From Micromonosporaceae bacterium (lineage in GTDB: Bacteria > Actinomycetota > Actinomycetes > Mycobacteriales > Micromonosporaceae): a stretch of DNA of 64,000 bases. Within the stretch, counting starts at the first letter, position 1, and each line of letters starts with the position of its first letter. The translations under genes and the position numbers were made by a program. Below, in pieces: positions 11,618-19,244 of this stretch. Under the pieces are notes generated by a model that worked only from the letters and a program-made list of their open reading frames with translations, was not told the origin of the DNA and did no database searches. The stretch is from positions 62,001-126,000 of the forward strand of contig JAHRHA010000003.1 in NCBI GenBank assembly GCA_020027875.1. Reading direction: 5' to 3'.

Positions 11618-12088
11618 TCAGGGCGTCGTTTCGAGCACCACGGACACGGCGGCGAAGCCTAGGCGCTGGTAGAACCGCAGCGCGCCATCGTTGGCGGCAT
11701 AGGCGTCCACGGCCACCCGGTGGGCGCCCTGTTGCCGTGCCCACGACCGGAACGAGTCGACAAGTCGCGCGCCAACGCCGCCGCCCCGAGTGGCGACGCT
11801 CACGTACATGCTGAGCAGCGTAGCGACCCGTATCGGACGAATAGGGCTGGGCTCGACGAGCGCTCCGGCGAGGTGTCCGATCACGTCGCCGTCGGCGATG
11901 GCCACCAGGACCAGCCGGTTCGGGTCGTGGATGGTCTCACCGAACCGTTGCGCACCGTGCTTTAGCGGCCACTCGACGTCGATCGTGTCGTCACGGGTTC
12001 CCGCATCCTCGGCGAATAGTGCCGCGCTGGAAGCCACCAACCCTGGAATGTCCGCAATGGTTGCCCGACGGATTTCGATCTCACCCAC
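11618..12088 (-). CDS. GNAT-family N-acetyltransferase
   Basis: 156 aa from the chosen GTG. EIEIRRATIADIPGL opens the fold; the acetyl-CoA pyrophosphate loop is near VATRGGGVGARLVDSF, and AANDGALRFYQRLGF is the typical C-terminal GNAT motif. Substrate unknown. The frame is open 90 nt further upstream, but there is no Shine-Dalgarno there. TATCGT lies 7 nt before the GTG at 12088, so a leaderless start is likely. Confidence 0.8.
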   Translation of the reverse strand: MGEIEIRRATIADIPGLVASSAALFAEDAGTRDDTIDVEWPLKHGAQRFGETIHDPNRLVLVAIADGDVIGHLAGALVEPSPIRPIRVATLLSMYVSVATRGGGVGARLVDSFRSWARQQGAHRVAVDAYAANDGALRFYQRLGFAAVSVVLETTP

Positions 12089-12207
12089 GACCGCAACGAT
12101 AGGCGATTGCGCAACGGAGTTCGCCAGGGTCGTTCGATGGATCACGCGCTCCCATCGGATGTTTGGGACTGACCTCATCGGCCGGCATAGATCGATGCCT
12201 CGGCTAG

Positions 12208-13995
12208 TTAAGGCGCTGGACCGCCGCGTTCGCTGACGAGGTCATGCAACGTACCGTCGGGTCGGTATACCCGTACGATTCCCTTGGTGGGGTTGAAGAC
12301 GAGCCGCCATCGTCCTTCGTGGACCATGGTGTGGTGGAATTGGCACAGCAAGATGATGTTGTTCAGGCAGGTGGTGCCGCCCAGCGCCCACGGGATGACG
12401 TGGTGACCCTCGCACCAGGATGGCGAGCGGTCGCACCCGGGGAAACGGCAATACTTGTCGCGTAGATTCACCGCGCGCCGAATCCCGGTCGGGATCACTC
12501 TCGACTGACGGCCTATATCCAGTGGTTCGCTGCACGAGCCGAGCACCACCGGAATGATCCGCGCGTCGCAGGCGAGCCGCCTCGCGGTCTCGGCGCAGAT
12601 GGGTTCGTGGCAGGGGCCGACCAGGGCGGGTGTGCCGGGGCGCAGCCAGTCGCGGATGCCGGCCAGCTTGTCCACCACACCGTCTCGACCAACGTCGGCG
12701 GGCTGCTCCCGGCCGGGCCCGTCGCCATCCGCGCCGTCGTCGCCCGCTTCGTCCTCCCCCGCTTCGTCCCCCGCTTCGTCGTCGCCCGCTTCGTTGTCGC
12801 CCGCTTCGTTGTCGCCCGCTTCGTCGTCGCCCGCTTCGTCGTCGCCCGCAACGTCGGTGTCGGCTTGTCCGGCTTGACGCTCGGCTGTCTCCGGCTGTTC
12901 CGTGGCGGCGTGCTCGGTGTCGGCGTGCTCGGTGTCGGCGTGCTCGGTGTCGGTCTGCGCGGTGTCGGCCCGTTCGCGGGACTGGTTCTGCGCGGTGTTT
13001 GCCTGTTCGGCTGCTGGGCCCTGCTCGGGGTTGGTCTGCTCGATCAGTTTGGCTCGTCTGGCCTGCCGTCGGGCCTCTTCCTGAGCGGCGGCGTCGGCGA
13101 GTTGTCGTTGCAGGGTCTCCAGCGAGGTGGTGACGATGACCTGGGGTTTCTCGCCGCCGGCGTCGGCCCGCTTGGCGTTGGCCATGGCCACGGCGACCAT
13201 GTCGCCCAGCGCGTCGGCCTTGCGTTGGCGGGCGGTGCGCCCCGTCAGCGGGTCGGGGTCGGGGCCGGGCATGTACGCCTGCAGCGCGGCCAGCACCCGG
13301 GCCCCGGTGACCGGGTCGAGCATGGCCTCGAGGTGGACCATCCCCTCGAACGTGGTGGACGCGGTCAGCCACCGGCCCTCGAAGAGCCGAATCTGGCGTT
13401 CGGCCGCGGTGTCGTCATCCATCATGTGCAGCTTGATCCTGCGCACCAGCCGGCGGACTTCGGCCGGGGTGTGCTCGCGGGCGTAGTCGAGCAGGATCTT
13501 CTCCAGCTCCACCGAGAACGCCACGCCCAGGTCGGCGGCTGCGTCGACCAGCGCTGCCGCGTGCTCGAGGGAGATCTCCCCGGTTGCCAGCGCGGCCCGG
13601 GTGGCGGCCAGCCCGGCCAGGCCGGTGCCGACCCGGACGAGGGTGGCCGCCCGCGGATTGTCCATATGCAGCCGGCCGCGCAGCCACGACACGGTGGACA
13701 CGAACCCATCGGCCCGGGCCGCGCCGCTGCCGTGGACATCACCCACCCGGTCGGCCAACAGCCCCGACAGGGAACACATGGCCGGCCACAGCTCACGGAT
13801 CTCGGCCAGCCGGGCCAGATCCGAGACGCCGGACAGATCCCGCTCGGCCACGACCCGGATCGCGTCCACGAGCGCCGTCACCTCGGCCGGCGCCGGCGGC
13901 CGATCGGCCGCGCGAGGGTCCGCGCCGCCGCCCGCAGAGCCAGTCGAACAATCCGGCGGAGCGTCCCCGCCCGATTCCTCAGATCCTGGACTCAT
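12208..13995 (-). CDS. DUF222 / HNH endonuclease domain protein
   Basis: 595 aa. The N-terminal and middle regions form DUF222 (about 40-310). The C-terminal HNH domain has YCRFPGCDRSPSWCEGHHV followed by LLCQFHHTMVHEGRW, with both Cys pairs and the catalytic His. Between them (about residues 330-430) is a low-complexity linker of TEHAD-type then GDDEAGDNEAG-type units, very acidic. These genes are abundant in actinobacteria (13E12-repeat-like in mycobacteria) and spread within genomes; the biological role is unclear. TAGGCT 7 nt before the ATG suggests a leaderless transcript. Confidence 0.9.
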   Translation of the reverse strand: MSPGSEESGGDAPPDCSTGSAGGGADPRAADRPPAPAEVTALVDAIRVVAERDLSGVSDLARLAEIRELWPAMCSLSGLLADRVGDVHGSGAARADGFVSTVSWLRGRLHMDNPRAATLVRVGTGLAGLAATRAALATGEISLEHAAALVDAAADLGVAFSVELEKILLDYAREHTPAEVRRLVRRIKLHMMDDDTAAERQIRLFEGRWLTASTTFEGMVHLEAMLDPVTGARVLAALQAYMPGPDPDPLTGRTARQRKADALGDMVAVAMANAKRADAGGEKPQVIVTTSLETLQRQLADAAAQEEARRQARRAKLIEQTNPEQGPAAEQANTAQNQSRERADTAQTDTEHADTEHADTEHAATEQPETAERQAGQADTDVAGDDEAGDDEAGDNEAGDNEAGDDEAGDEAGEDEAGDDGADGDGPGREQPADVGRDGVVDKLAGIRDWLRPGTPALVGPCHEPICAETARRLACDARIIPVVLGSCSEPLDIGRQSRVIPTGIRRAVNLRDKYCRFPGCDRSPSWCEGHHVIPWALGGTTCLNNIILLCQFHHTMVHEGRWRLVFNPTKGIVRVYRPDGTLHDLVSERGGPAP

Positions 13996-14092
13996 GTACT
14001 AAAGCCTATTCGACATTAACCGAGATCACAAGCCCTTAAGCGACCAGATACCAACGAAAACTCAGCCAGTCGCAGTCGCGAGTCCAGATTAG

Positions 14093-14119
14093 ACAAAACA
14101 GGGCGGGCTGACCTGCCCG
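14093..14119 (-). terminator. Terminator downstream of tRNA-Glu
   Basis: On the minus strand CGGGC and GCCCG form a short stem around AGGTCA, followed by a T-rich run (TTTTGTCT). It lies about 65 nt beyond the tRNA-Glu 3' end and precedes the divergent DUF222 promoter, so it probably ends the tRNA transcript. Confidence 0.45.
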
Positions 14120-14184
14120 GACAACGCGACGGATGGAGCCAGCACATGAAGAGAGGGCCCACGCCATCGACGTGGACCCATGTG

Positions 14185-14257
14185 TAGCCCCGACCGGATT
14201 CGAACCGGCGCTACCGCCTTGAGAGGGCGGCGTCCTGGGCCACTAGACGACGGGGCC
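14185..14257 (-). tRNA. tRNA-Glu (CTC)
   Basis: 73 nt. The acceptor GGCCCCG pairs with CGGGGCT (G-U at the first pair). The anticodon arm is GCCCTCTCAAGGC with CTC, and the T arm contains GGTTCGAATCC. The 3' CCA is not encoded (the sequence continues CACA). It lies 99 nt downstream of tRNA-Gln on the same strand, probably in one transcript. Confidence 0.95.
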
Positions 14258-14356
14258 AGAACTATGCTGTGCGGGCTTCATGATGCCGCAAGCCCCACGA
14301 GCATACCCGGAGCAGGTCGACGCACGAAACCAGCCGGCCGACGCCAAGCGCGTCGG

Positions 14357-14431
14357 TGGCTGGGGTACCAGGACTCGAACCTAGACTAACGGAGCCAGAA
14401 TCCGTTGGGCTGCCAATTACCCCATACCCCA
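14357..14431 (-). tRNA. tRNA-Gln (CTG)
   Basis: 72 nt plus an encoded CCA. The acceptor TGGGGTA pairs with TACCCCA, with discriminator G. The anticodon loop is GATTCTGGCT with CTG, and the T arm has GGTTCGAGTCC. In actinobacteria this tRNA is charged with Glu and then amidated by GatCAB, whose genes lie at 43.9-47.7 kb. Confidence 0.95.
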
Positions 14432-14493
14432 TTGGCGCTCACGCGCCGCGGCACCGAACTTTACCCGACGCGCGCAGAAGATCCCAAACGGGA

Positions 14494-15297
14494 TCAGGCC
14501 TCCAGCGCCGCCACGGGATTGGCCAGCGTACCTATGCCCTCGATACGGACGGTCACGACATCGCCGTCGACGATCGGGCTCACGCCCGCCGGCGTACCGG
14601 TGAGAACCACGTCGCCCGGTAGGAGCGTCATCACATGTGAGACGTATGAAACAAGGGTCGCTGGGTCGAACACCATGTCCTTGGTTCGCCCGAGTTGGCG
14701 TACCTCGTCATTGACCTCGCACCGTACCTCCAGGTCGGCGGGGTCGACGTCGGTGACGATCCACGGCCCCAACGGACAGAACGAGTCGAACCCCTTCGCG
14801 CGGGTCCATTGCCCATCCGAGCGCTGCAGGTCGCGGGCGGTGACGTCGTTCGCGCAGGTGTAGCCGAAGATCGCTTTCGTGGCGGTGGCCCGGTCGACCC
14901 GACGCGCACCCGGCGCACCGATCACGACGGCCAGCTCCGCCTCGTGCTCGACCCGCTTCGACTGTGGTGGAAGGCGCACCACGTCGCGTGGCCCGATCAC
15001 GGACGTTGACGGCTTGAGAAAGAGCAGCGGCTCAGTCGGCACCTCCGCGCCGTGCTCGGCCGCGTGCTCAGCGTAGTTGCGCCCCACGCACACCACCTTG
15101 CTCGGCAGGATGGGCGAGAGCGGTCGTACGTCGGCGACGGCCCACCGCTGGCCGGTGAAGCGGATCTGGCCGAACGGGTGGCCGTCGATCTCCGCCACGG
15201 TCAAGCCCTCGGTACTCCTCGAGACGGCCTCCGCAGCCATGCCTTCCACCACGCCGAACGACATCCCACCGGTGTGGGCGAAACGAGCGATACGCAC
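14494..15297 (-). CDS. Fumarylacetoacetate hydrolase family protein
   Basis: 267 aa. The FAH fold is recognised by VCVGRNYAEHAAEHG, the metal-binding VEHEAELAVVIG and the LGPWIVTDVDP/VLTGTPAGVSP C-terminal motifs. The family includes 2-hydroxyhepta-2,4-diene-1,7-dioate isomerases, oxaloacetate decarboxylases and acylpyruvases; the substrate cannot be read from sequence. TAGATT lies 6 nt before the GTG start, indicating a leaderless transcript. In relatives this gene often sits beside gltX; here only the tRNA genes adjoin it. Confidence 0.9.
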   Translation of the reverse strand: MRIARFAHTGGMSFGVVEGMAAEAVSRSTEGLTVAEIDGHPFGQIRFTGQRWAVADVRPLSPILPSKVVCVGRNYAEHAAEHGAEVPTEPLLFLKPSTSVIGPRDVVRLPPQSKRVEHEAELAVVIGAPGARRVDRATATKAIFGYTCANDVTARDLQRSDGQWTRAKGFDSFCPLGPWIVTDVDPADLEVRCEVNDEVRQLGRTKDMVFDPATLVSYVSHVMTLLPGDVVLTGTPAGVSPIVDGDVVTVRIEGIGTLANPVAALEA

Positions 15298-15347
15298 GCC
15301 GCCAATCTATGCCACCGATATGCCGCAGGCGGGCCGACCCGAGCGGG

Positions 15348-15482
15348 TCAGCCCTTGCGGCTCTTCCGCACCAGCACGACGGCGAGAACGATCGCCGACA
15401 CGATGAACAGACAGGCGAGCCCGGCGCACGCCACCATTCCGAAACTGACGGTGGATTGCGGTGCGGCGTCGGCGAGGCTCAT
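15348..15482 (-). CDS. 44-residue single-pass membrane peptide
   Basis: Reads MSLADAAPQSTVSFGMVACA..., with one hydrophobic helix (about 13-38) and a basic C-terminus VRKSRKG. The positive-inside rule places the N-terminus outside. The ATG overlaps the TGA of the upstream polytopic protein (ATGA), so translation is coupled. That overlap and the clean membrane topology are the evidence that it is real. Function unknown; it may be a small subunit of the 339-aa protein. Confidence 0.65.
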   Translation of the reverse strand: MSLADAAPQSTVSFGMVACAGLACLFIVSAIVLAVVLVRKSRKG

Positions 15483-16498
15483 GCGCGTTCTCCTTGGTGG
15501 TTGGCGAAGATGAGGGCAAGCAGGACGGGGAACTCAAGGTACGCGTGATAGGTGGCCGCCGCAGCGTAGAGCGTTTTGCCGTTGGCGTAGTCGAGGGCGA
15601 ACGTCAGCCCGAGCACGACCGTCAGGCCGCCGCCCAGCAACCACGCCCGGCCGCCGCGCAGCACTGGGACCCGGGCGTCGAAGCGTGCGGCCGCATCCGG
15701 CGCGAAGCGTGGCAGGACGCCGACCCAGACGACGTAGTGCATCGTCTGCATGAAGGCGAACACGGCGAGGAAGCGCATGCCCATCGCCGTCGAGGCGAGC
15801 GCGGGCGGCGCGTACGAGCCGACGAGGCGCGCGGGCTCGAACGCCGCCACCCCGCCGAAACCACCGAGCGCGGCCGGCGCCGCCCGCAGCACGCCGTCGA
15901 ACGCTCCAGCGAGGAGCAGCCCGGGAATCGCGAGCACCCAGCCCACATTGACGGCCCGGAACGCCCAGCGGCGGCGTCCACCTCCGATGCTGCGCGACCA
16001 CTCCCACAGGAAGAACAGCGGAACCACGTTATGCAAGTGGGTCAGCACGACGAAGTGGTACGCCGGAAACGCCAGCGACGTCGCCGCGGCACCCGCGAGC
16101 ACAGCCAACGCAACGGCCAGCCATACCCACCGCCGTCGCAACGCCCGTACGCAGGCGGCCGCGAGCAGCACATACGACAGCCCGATCTCGACCGCGCGTG
16201 TGCCCGCGCTCACCGGCAGTAGGCGGCAGACGAACACTCCGGTGATGAGCGCCGCGAGAAAGCCGAGGAACGGTCCCGCCAGTACGGCGTCGAACCGACC
16301 GGCGACGTAGCGAAGCTCCAGCACGTTGTGCAGCACGCCAAACGCCACGAGACCAAGAACGGTTGTCGCCACCGGCAGACGCAGCGCGAGCGCGAGCGCT
16401 GCCATGGCCGCAAGGACGAGCCAGACGGTCGGTGCGAAACCGGCACCGCCACGGCGAATAACCACCGGTACGCGCGCTGTGGCTGCCGCGACAGTCAT
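15479..16498 (-). CDS. Polytopic membrane protein with intramembrane His motifs
   Basis: 339 aa, about ten predicted membrane helices. Conserved-looking polar motifs lie inside helices: LHNVLELRY, THLHNVVPLFFLWEW, MQTMHYVVWVGVLPR and TYHAYLEFP. This spaced-histidine pattern recalls metal-binding membrane oxygenases such as Brp/Blh carotenoid dioxygenases, but the similarity is weak and no carotenoid genes are nearby. The ATG at 16498 follows GGGAGG. It is divergent from the 108-aa membrane gene and translationally coupled to the 44-aa peptide. Confidence 0.7.
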   Translation of the reverse strand: MTVAAATARVPVVIRRGGAGFAPTVWLVLAAMAALALALRLPVATTVLGLVAFGVLHNVLELRYVAGRFDAVLAGPFLGFLAALITGVFVCRLLPVSAGTRAVEIGLSYVLLAAACVRALRRRWVWLAVALAVLAGAAATSLAFPAYHFVVLTHLHNVVPLFFLWEWSRSIGGGRRRWAFRAVNVGWVLAIPGLLLAGAFDGVLRAAPAALGGFGGVAAFEPARLVGSYAPPALASTAMGMRFLAVFAFMQTMHYVVWVGVLPRFAPDAAARFDARVPVLRGGRAWLLGGGLTVVLGLTFALDYANGKTLYAAAATYHAYLEFPVLLALIFANHQGERA

Positions 16499-16566
16499 GC
16501 GCCCTCCCGATGCCGACGGTGTCCCGACGGTTGGCCCCGACGGGTGAGAGGCACAATACTGTCCCG

Positions 16567-16893
16567 GTGTCCTACCCGCTGGCCCTCGGGCTGACGCTCG
16601 CCGTCGAGGTGCCGATCTTCGTCGTGGCGTTGCGGGTGGCACGCTTACTTCCGATCCGGCAGGCGGTCGTGATCGCAGTGGGCGTGAACCTAGCCACCCA
16701 CCCCGTGGTCTGGCTGGTGCTCGTGCGCGCCGGTTCGGCGTACTGGCCGCTGTTCGGCGTGGTCGAGGTCGGGGCCTGGCTTGGCGAGGCGGCCCTCATC
16801 CTGTTGTGCGTTCGCTGTGACCGCGCCGTGATCGGTCTGACTGCGCTCGTGGCGAACACCGGCTCATGCCTGGCCGGTCTACTGCTCAGCTGA
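16567..16893 (+). CDS. Small polytopic membrane protein
   Basis: 108 aa with three to four predicted helices. LALGLTLAVEVPIFVVALRV is first, then AVGVNLATHPVVWLVLV, and GVVEVGAWLGEAALILLCV carries two glutamates within the membrane. The GTG at 16567 starts the first helix. It shares a 68-nt divergent promoter region with the His-motif membrane protein, so a joint role is possible. Its 3' end is convergent with, and 8 nt from, the ClpP-like gene. No function is recognised. Confidence 0.72.
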   Translation: MSYPLALGLTLAVEVPIFVVALRVARLLPIRQAVVIAVGVNLATHPVVWLVLVRAGSAYWPLFGVVEVGAWLGEAALILLCVRCDRAVIGLTALVANTGSCLAGLLLS

Positions 16894-16901
16894 TCCCGAG
16901 A

Positions 16902-17510
16902 TCAGCGTTCTGGCCCGCCGACGATCTCGTCGATGAGCCCGTAGTCGCGCGCCTCAGCTGCGGTCAGCACCCGCCCAGCCGACAGATCGTCCTCGATGCG
17001 GCTTCGTGGCTTCCCCGTGACGACGGCGATCCGCTCGGCCAGTTCCTCCAACTCGCGCAGGTACTGACCAGCGGCGGCCGCGACCACGTCGGCGGTCCCG
17101 ACCACCATCGCGGCCGGGGGCTCAGAAATGCGGACAGTTGCATGCCGGTAGGCCAGCCGACGATCGGCGGCGGCCAGAACGGCGATGGCCGCTCCTCCCA
17201 CCTGTGAGGTGACCACCACGTGAACCGGTGCCAGCATGGTGTCGAGCGCGTCGACCACCGCGAACGCGGCGGTGAGATCGCCATCGGCTGCGGAGATGTG
17301 CAGACGGATCTCGTCGGGGCCTAACGCGTCGAGGGAGAGCAGTGCCGCCGCGGTTCTGGTAGCGGCGGGCCCGTTCAGCGGACCGTTCAACACGACGATC
17401 CGCTGGTCGAAGAGTCGCTCCTCCAACCAGGGCGACAGGTTCGACCCCGAGATCGGCTCATTGGGCTGCGTATTCCACCGCCGCGGATCGTCCTCGCGTC
17501 CGAGATTCAC
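16902..17510 (-). CDS. ClpP-like protein lacking the catalytic residues
   Basis: 202 aa. The ClpP/crotonase-type fold is recognisable: ERLFDQRIVVLNGPLNG at the N-terminus, IRLHISAADGDLTAAFAVVD where ClpP has YINSPGGS, and AGRVLTAAEARDYGLIDEI at the C-terminus. The active-site serine segment (normally AASMG) reads VGGAA, and the catalytic HQP reads SEP, so peptidase activity should be absent. The GTG at 17510 follows GGGAGGA; an upstream ATG at 17531 is less likely. It could modify a Clp complex or be a scaffold; that is inference. Confidence 0.8.
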   Translation of the reverse strand: MNLGREDDPRRWNTQPNEPISGSNLSPWLEERLFDQRIVVLNGPLNGPAATRTAAALLSLDALGPDEIRLHISAADGDLTAAFAVVDALDTMLAPVHVVVTSQVGGAAIAVLAAADRRLAYRHATVRISEPPAAMVVGTADVVAAAAGQYLRELEELAERIAVVTGKPRSRIEDDLSAGRVLTAAEARDYGLIDEIVGGPER

Positions 17511-17592
17511 GGCCGGTCCTCCCCGTCGCATATGGAAGCGCGATGCTGCGCTTCGCCAAAGCTACTCTCGGCCACGACGACGATGGTCGGCG

Positions 17593-18056
17593 TCAGGTAC
17601 CCAGGGCCCGTGACAGCAGAGCGCGTCGGCTGCGGGTGGAGGTCTTCGAGAAGATCGACTTCAGGTGGTCCTGAACGGTGTGTTCAGAAAGAAACATTCG
17701 CCGCGCGACCTCCCTCGTGCCGACGACGCGACGTCCACGATGTCGTACCGGCAGAGCAGCTCCGCCCACATGCGACTCCGCGACAGATCGCCACCGGTAG
17801 CATCGTGGAGCCGGGCGACCGAGGGGCCTAGCGTCGTCCATCGGTTGACCTCGGTGAGGTATTTGAGACGGATAAGCCGGGGAAGCTGCGGCAGGAGAGT
17901 GGACGGGACGTCAGCGAGCGGAGCAGAGCCGACCGATGTCTCGGGATCCGTCAGCAGCCACGCGTAGGCGGCCGAGACGTTCCTGGCATTCCTGCACGAC
18001 AACGTGTGGTCGTCCCACGAGAACGCCCCCGCGCTCGTAGGAACACCGCACACCAA
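17593..18056 (-). pseudogene. Remnant of a LuxR-family regulator (GAF-type plus HTH)
   Basis: Two frames together resemble one actinobacterial LuxR regulator. The upstream frame has PRLIRLKYLTEVNRWTTL and HDATGGDLSRSRMWAELLC, typical of the sensory part. After VDVAS the frame shifts and continues TREVARRMFLSEHTVQDHLK and KTSTRSRRALLSRALGT, the second half of the LuxR DNA-binding domain. The segment between them, including the first HTH helix, is missing. An internal deletion with frame change is the simplest reading. Confidence 0.75.
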
Positions 18057-18121
18057 GATCCTCGAACTCCTCGCAGATCACTAGCTGCAGTGCGACGCTT
18101 CGGCACAGTTACCCTTGGCTG

Positions 18122-18982
18122 GTGAGTTCGACCGTTCTGGACCGAGCGGCGTGGCAGTCCCGCGCGGCCGCCCACAAGGCCCGGGTCGACGGCTGGCTCA
18201 CCACCTACCTCGACCGCCGCCGCAGCGGCATGAAGCACCCGGTCGAGGACTTCCTGTTCACGTACTACTCCTTCCGACCGGCCCGACTCGGACGCTGGCA
18301 CCCAGGTGCCGGTATCGTGCTCCGCGACGCCGACCCCTCCGAGTTCGGCTGCGACTACACCCTGGCCGCCGAAGGAACGACGCTCGACGCGGCCGCCGTG
18401 CTCAGCCGGCGCCGCGATCAGGTGGTCTGGATCCGCGAGCTCCTCGCGCGGACCGCGGGTCGTCAGGCCCATTTCGGCTGCTTCGGGATGCACGAGTGGG
18501 CCATGGTCTACCGCCAGACGCACGACCAGGTACGCCACAACGCGTGGCCGCTCCGACTCAGCCCGGACGAGACGACCGAGGTCATCCACGCCAACCGGAT
18601 CCGGTGCAGTCACTTCGACGCGTACCGGTTCTTCACCGAGCCCGCCCGACCGCTCAACCTGCTCACTCCCACTCGGCAGAGCCAGCCGGTGCTCGAGCAG
18701 CCCGGCTGCTTGCATGCAAACATGGACCTCTATAAATGGGCGTACAAGCTTTCCCCACTCGTACGGAGCGAGCTGGTGGCCGACTGTTTCCATCTGGCCC
18801 GAGAGATCCGCGTGTTGGACATGCGGGCGAGCCCGTACGACCTCGAAGCCCTCGGATATCCGCCGGTTCGGGTGGAGGAACCCGAGGGCAGGGCAGAGTA
18901 CGTGGCTGCGCAACGGGCCTTCGCCGACCGAGCCGCCCCGTTGCGTGCTGCTCTCCTCGACGCCGTCGACGGGCTCAGGTAA
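18122..18982 (+). CDS. Conserved actinobacterial protein often labelled 3-methyladenine DNA glycosylase
   Basis: 286 aa. Characteristic segments are KHPVEDFLFTYYSFRPA, RLGRWHPGAGIVL, HFGCFGMHEWAMVYR and KWAYKLSPLVRSELVADCF. Proteins like this are commonly annotated as 3-methyladenine DNA glycosylase, but no helix-hairpin-helix or AlkA/Tag motif can be seen, so that label is doubtful. TACCCT 6 nt before the GTG suggests a leaderless message. Its last codons overlap the end of the convergent 89-aa membrane gene by 8 nt. Confidence 0.7.
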   Translation: MSSTVLDRAAWQSRAAAHKARVDGWLTTYLDRRRSGMKHPVEDFLFTYYSFRPARLGRWHPGAGIVLRDADPSEFGCDYTLAAEGTTLDAAAVLSRRRDQVVWIRELLARTAGRQAHFGCFGMHEWAMVYRQTHDQVRHNAWPLRLSPDETTEVIHANRIRCSHFDAYRFFTEPARPLNLLTPTRQSQPVLEQPGCLHANMDLYKWAYKLSPLVRSELVADCFHLAREIRVLDMRASPYDLEALGYPPVRVEEPEGRAEYVAAQRAFADRAAPLRAALLDAVDGLR

Positions 18983-19244
18983 GCCAGCCGTATACGTACC
19001 AGCCAATCCCGGCGGCACCCGCCAGGCCGATCAGGGCGAGATATGACAACACCAGTCGGGTGTCCCGGAGCACGCACTTCGAGCGGGTGAGACCGGCCCG
19101 CCGAGCCCGCAGGTAGCCGGCGAAGCCGAGTGCCGCAAACCCGACGACCGCGACCGGACCGAGGATCCAGGCCAGGAGTGCCACCGTCGCGTACACGCAC
19201 AACCTGAGCGGATCGAAGGGTGCGCTGCCCTGCTGTATACTCAT
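18975..19244 (-). CDS. 89-residue two-helix membrane protein, last gene of the radical SAM operon
   Basis: Starts MSIQQGSAPFDPLRL. Helices lie at about 14-36 (CVYATVALLAWILGPVAVVG) and 63-85 (LVLSYLALIGLAGAAGIGWY), joined by a basic loop RARRAGLTRSK. The ATG overlaps the TGA of the radical SAM gene (ATGA), so translation is coupled. DPLR followed by two helices resembles small membrane partners of lipid-active enzymes, but no family is recognised. It may anchor the radical SAM enzyme to the membrane. Confidence 0.75.
   Translation of the reverse strand: MSIQQGSAPFDPLRLCVYATVALLAWILGPVAVVGFAALGFAGYLRARRAGLTRSKCVLRDTRLVLSYLALIGLAGAAGIGWYVYGWLT

Noticed and set aside
12740-12860. Regular array that looks like a CRISPR or tandem DNA repeat
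   Set aside because: The units are in frame and encode the acidic linker of the HNH protein; there are no spacers of constant length.
12607-14019. 470-codon plus-strand open frame opposite the DUF222-HNH gene
   Set aside because: It mirrors the codon bias of the real minus-strand gene, has low-complexity Val/Gly/Phe repeats and no domain; the minus-strand protein has clear HNH motifs.
18122-18982. Acceptance of the 3-methyladenine DNA glycosylase function
   Set aside because: No AlkA or Tag motif was found by eye; the name is a common database label only.
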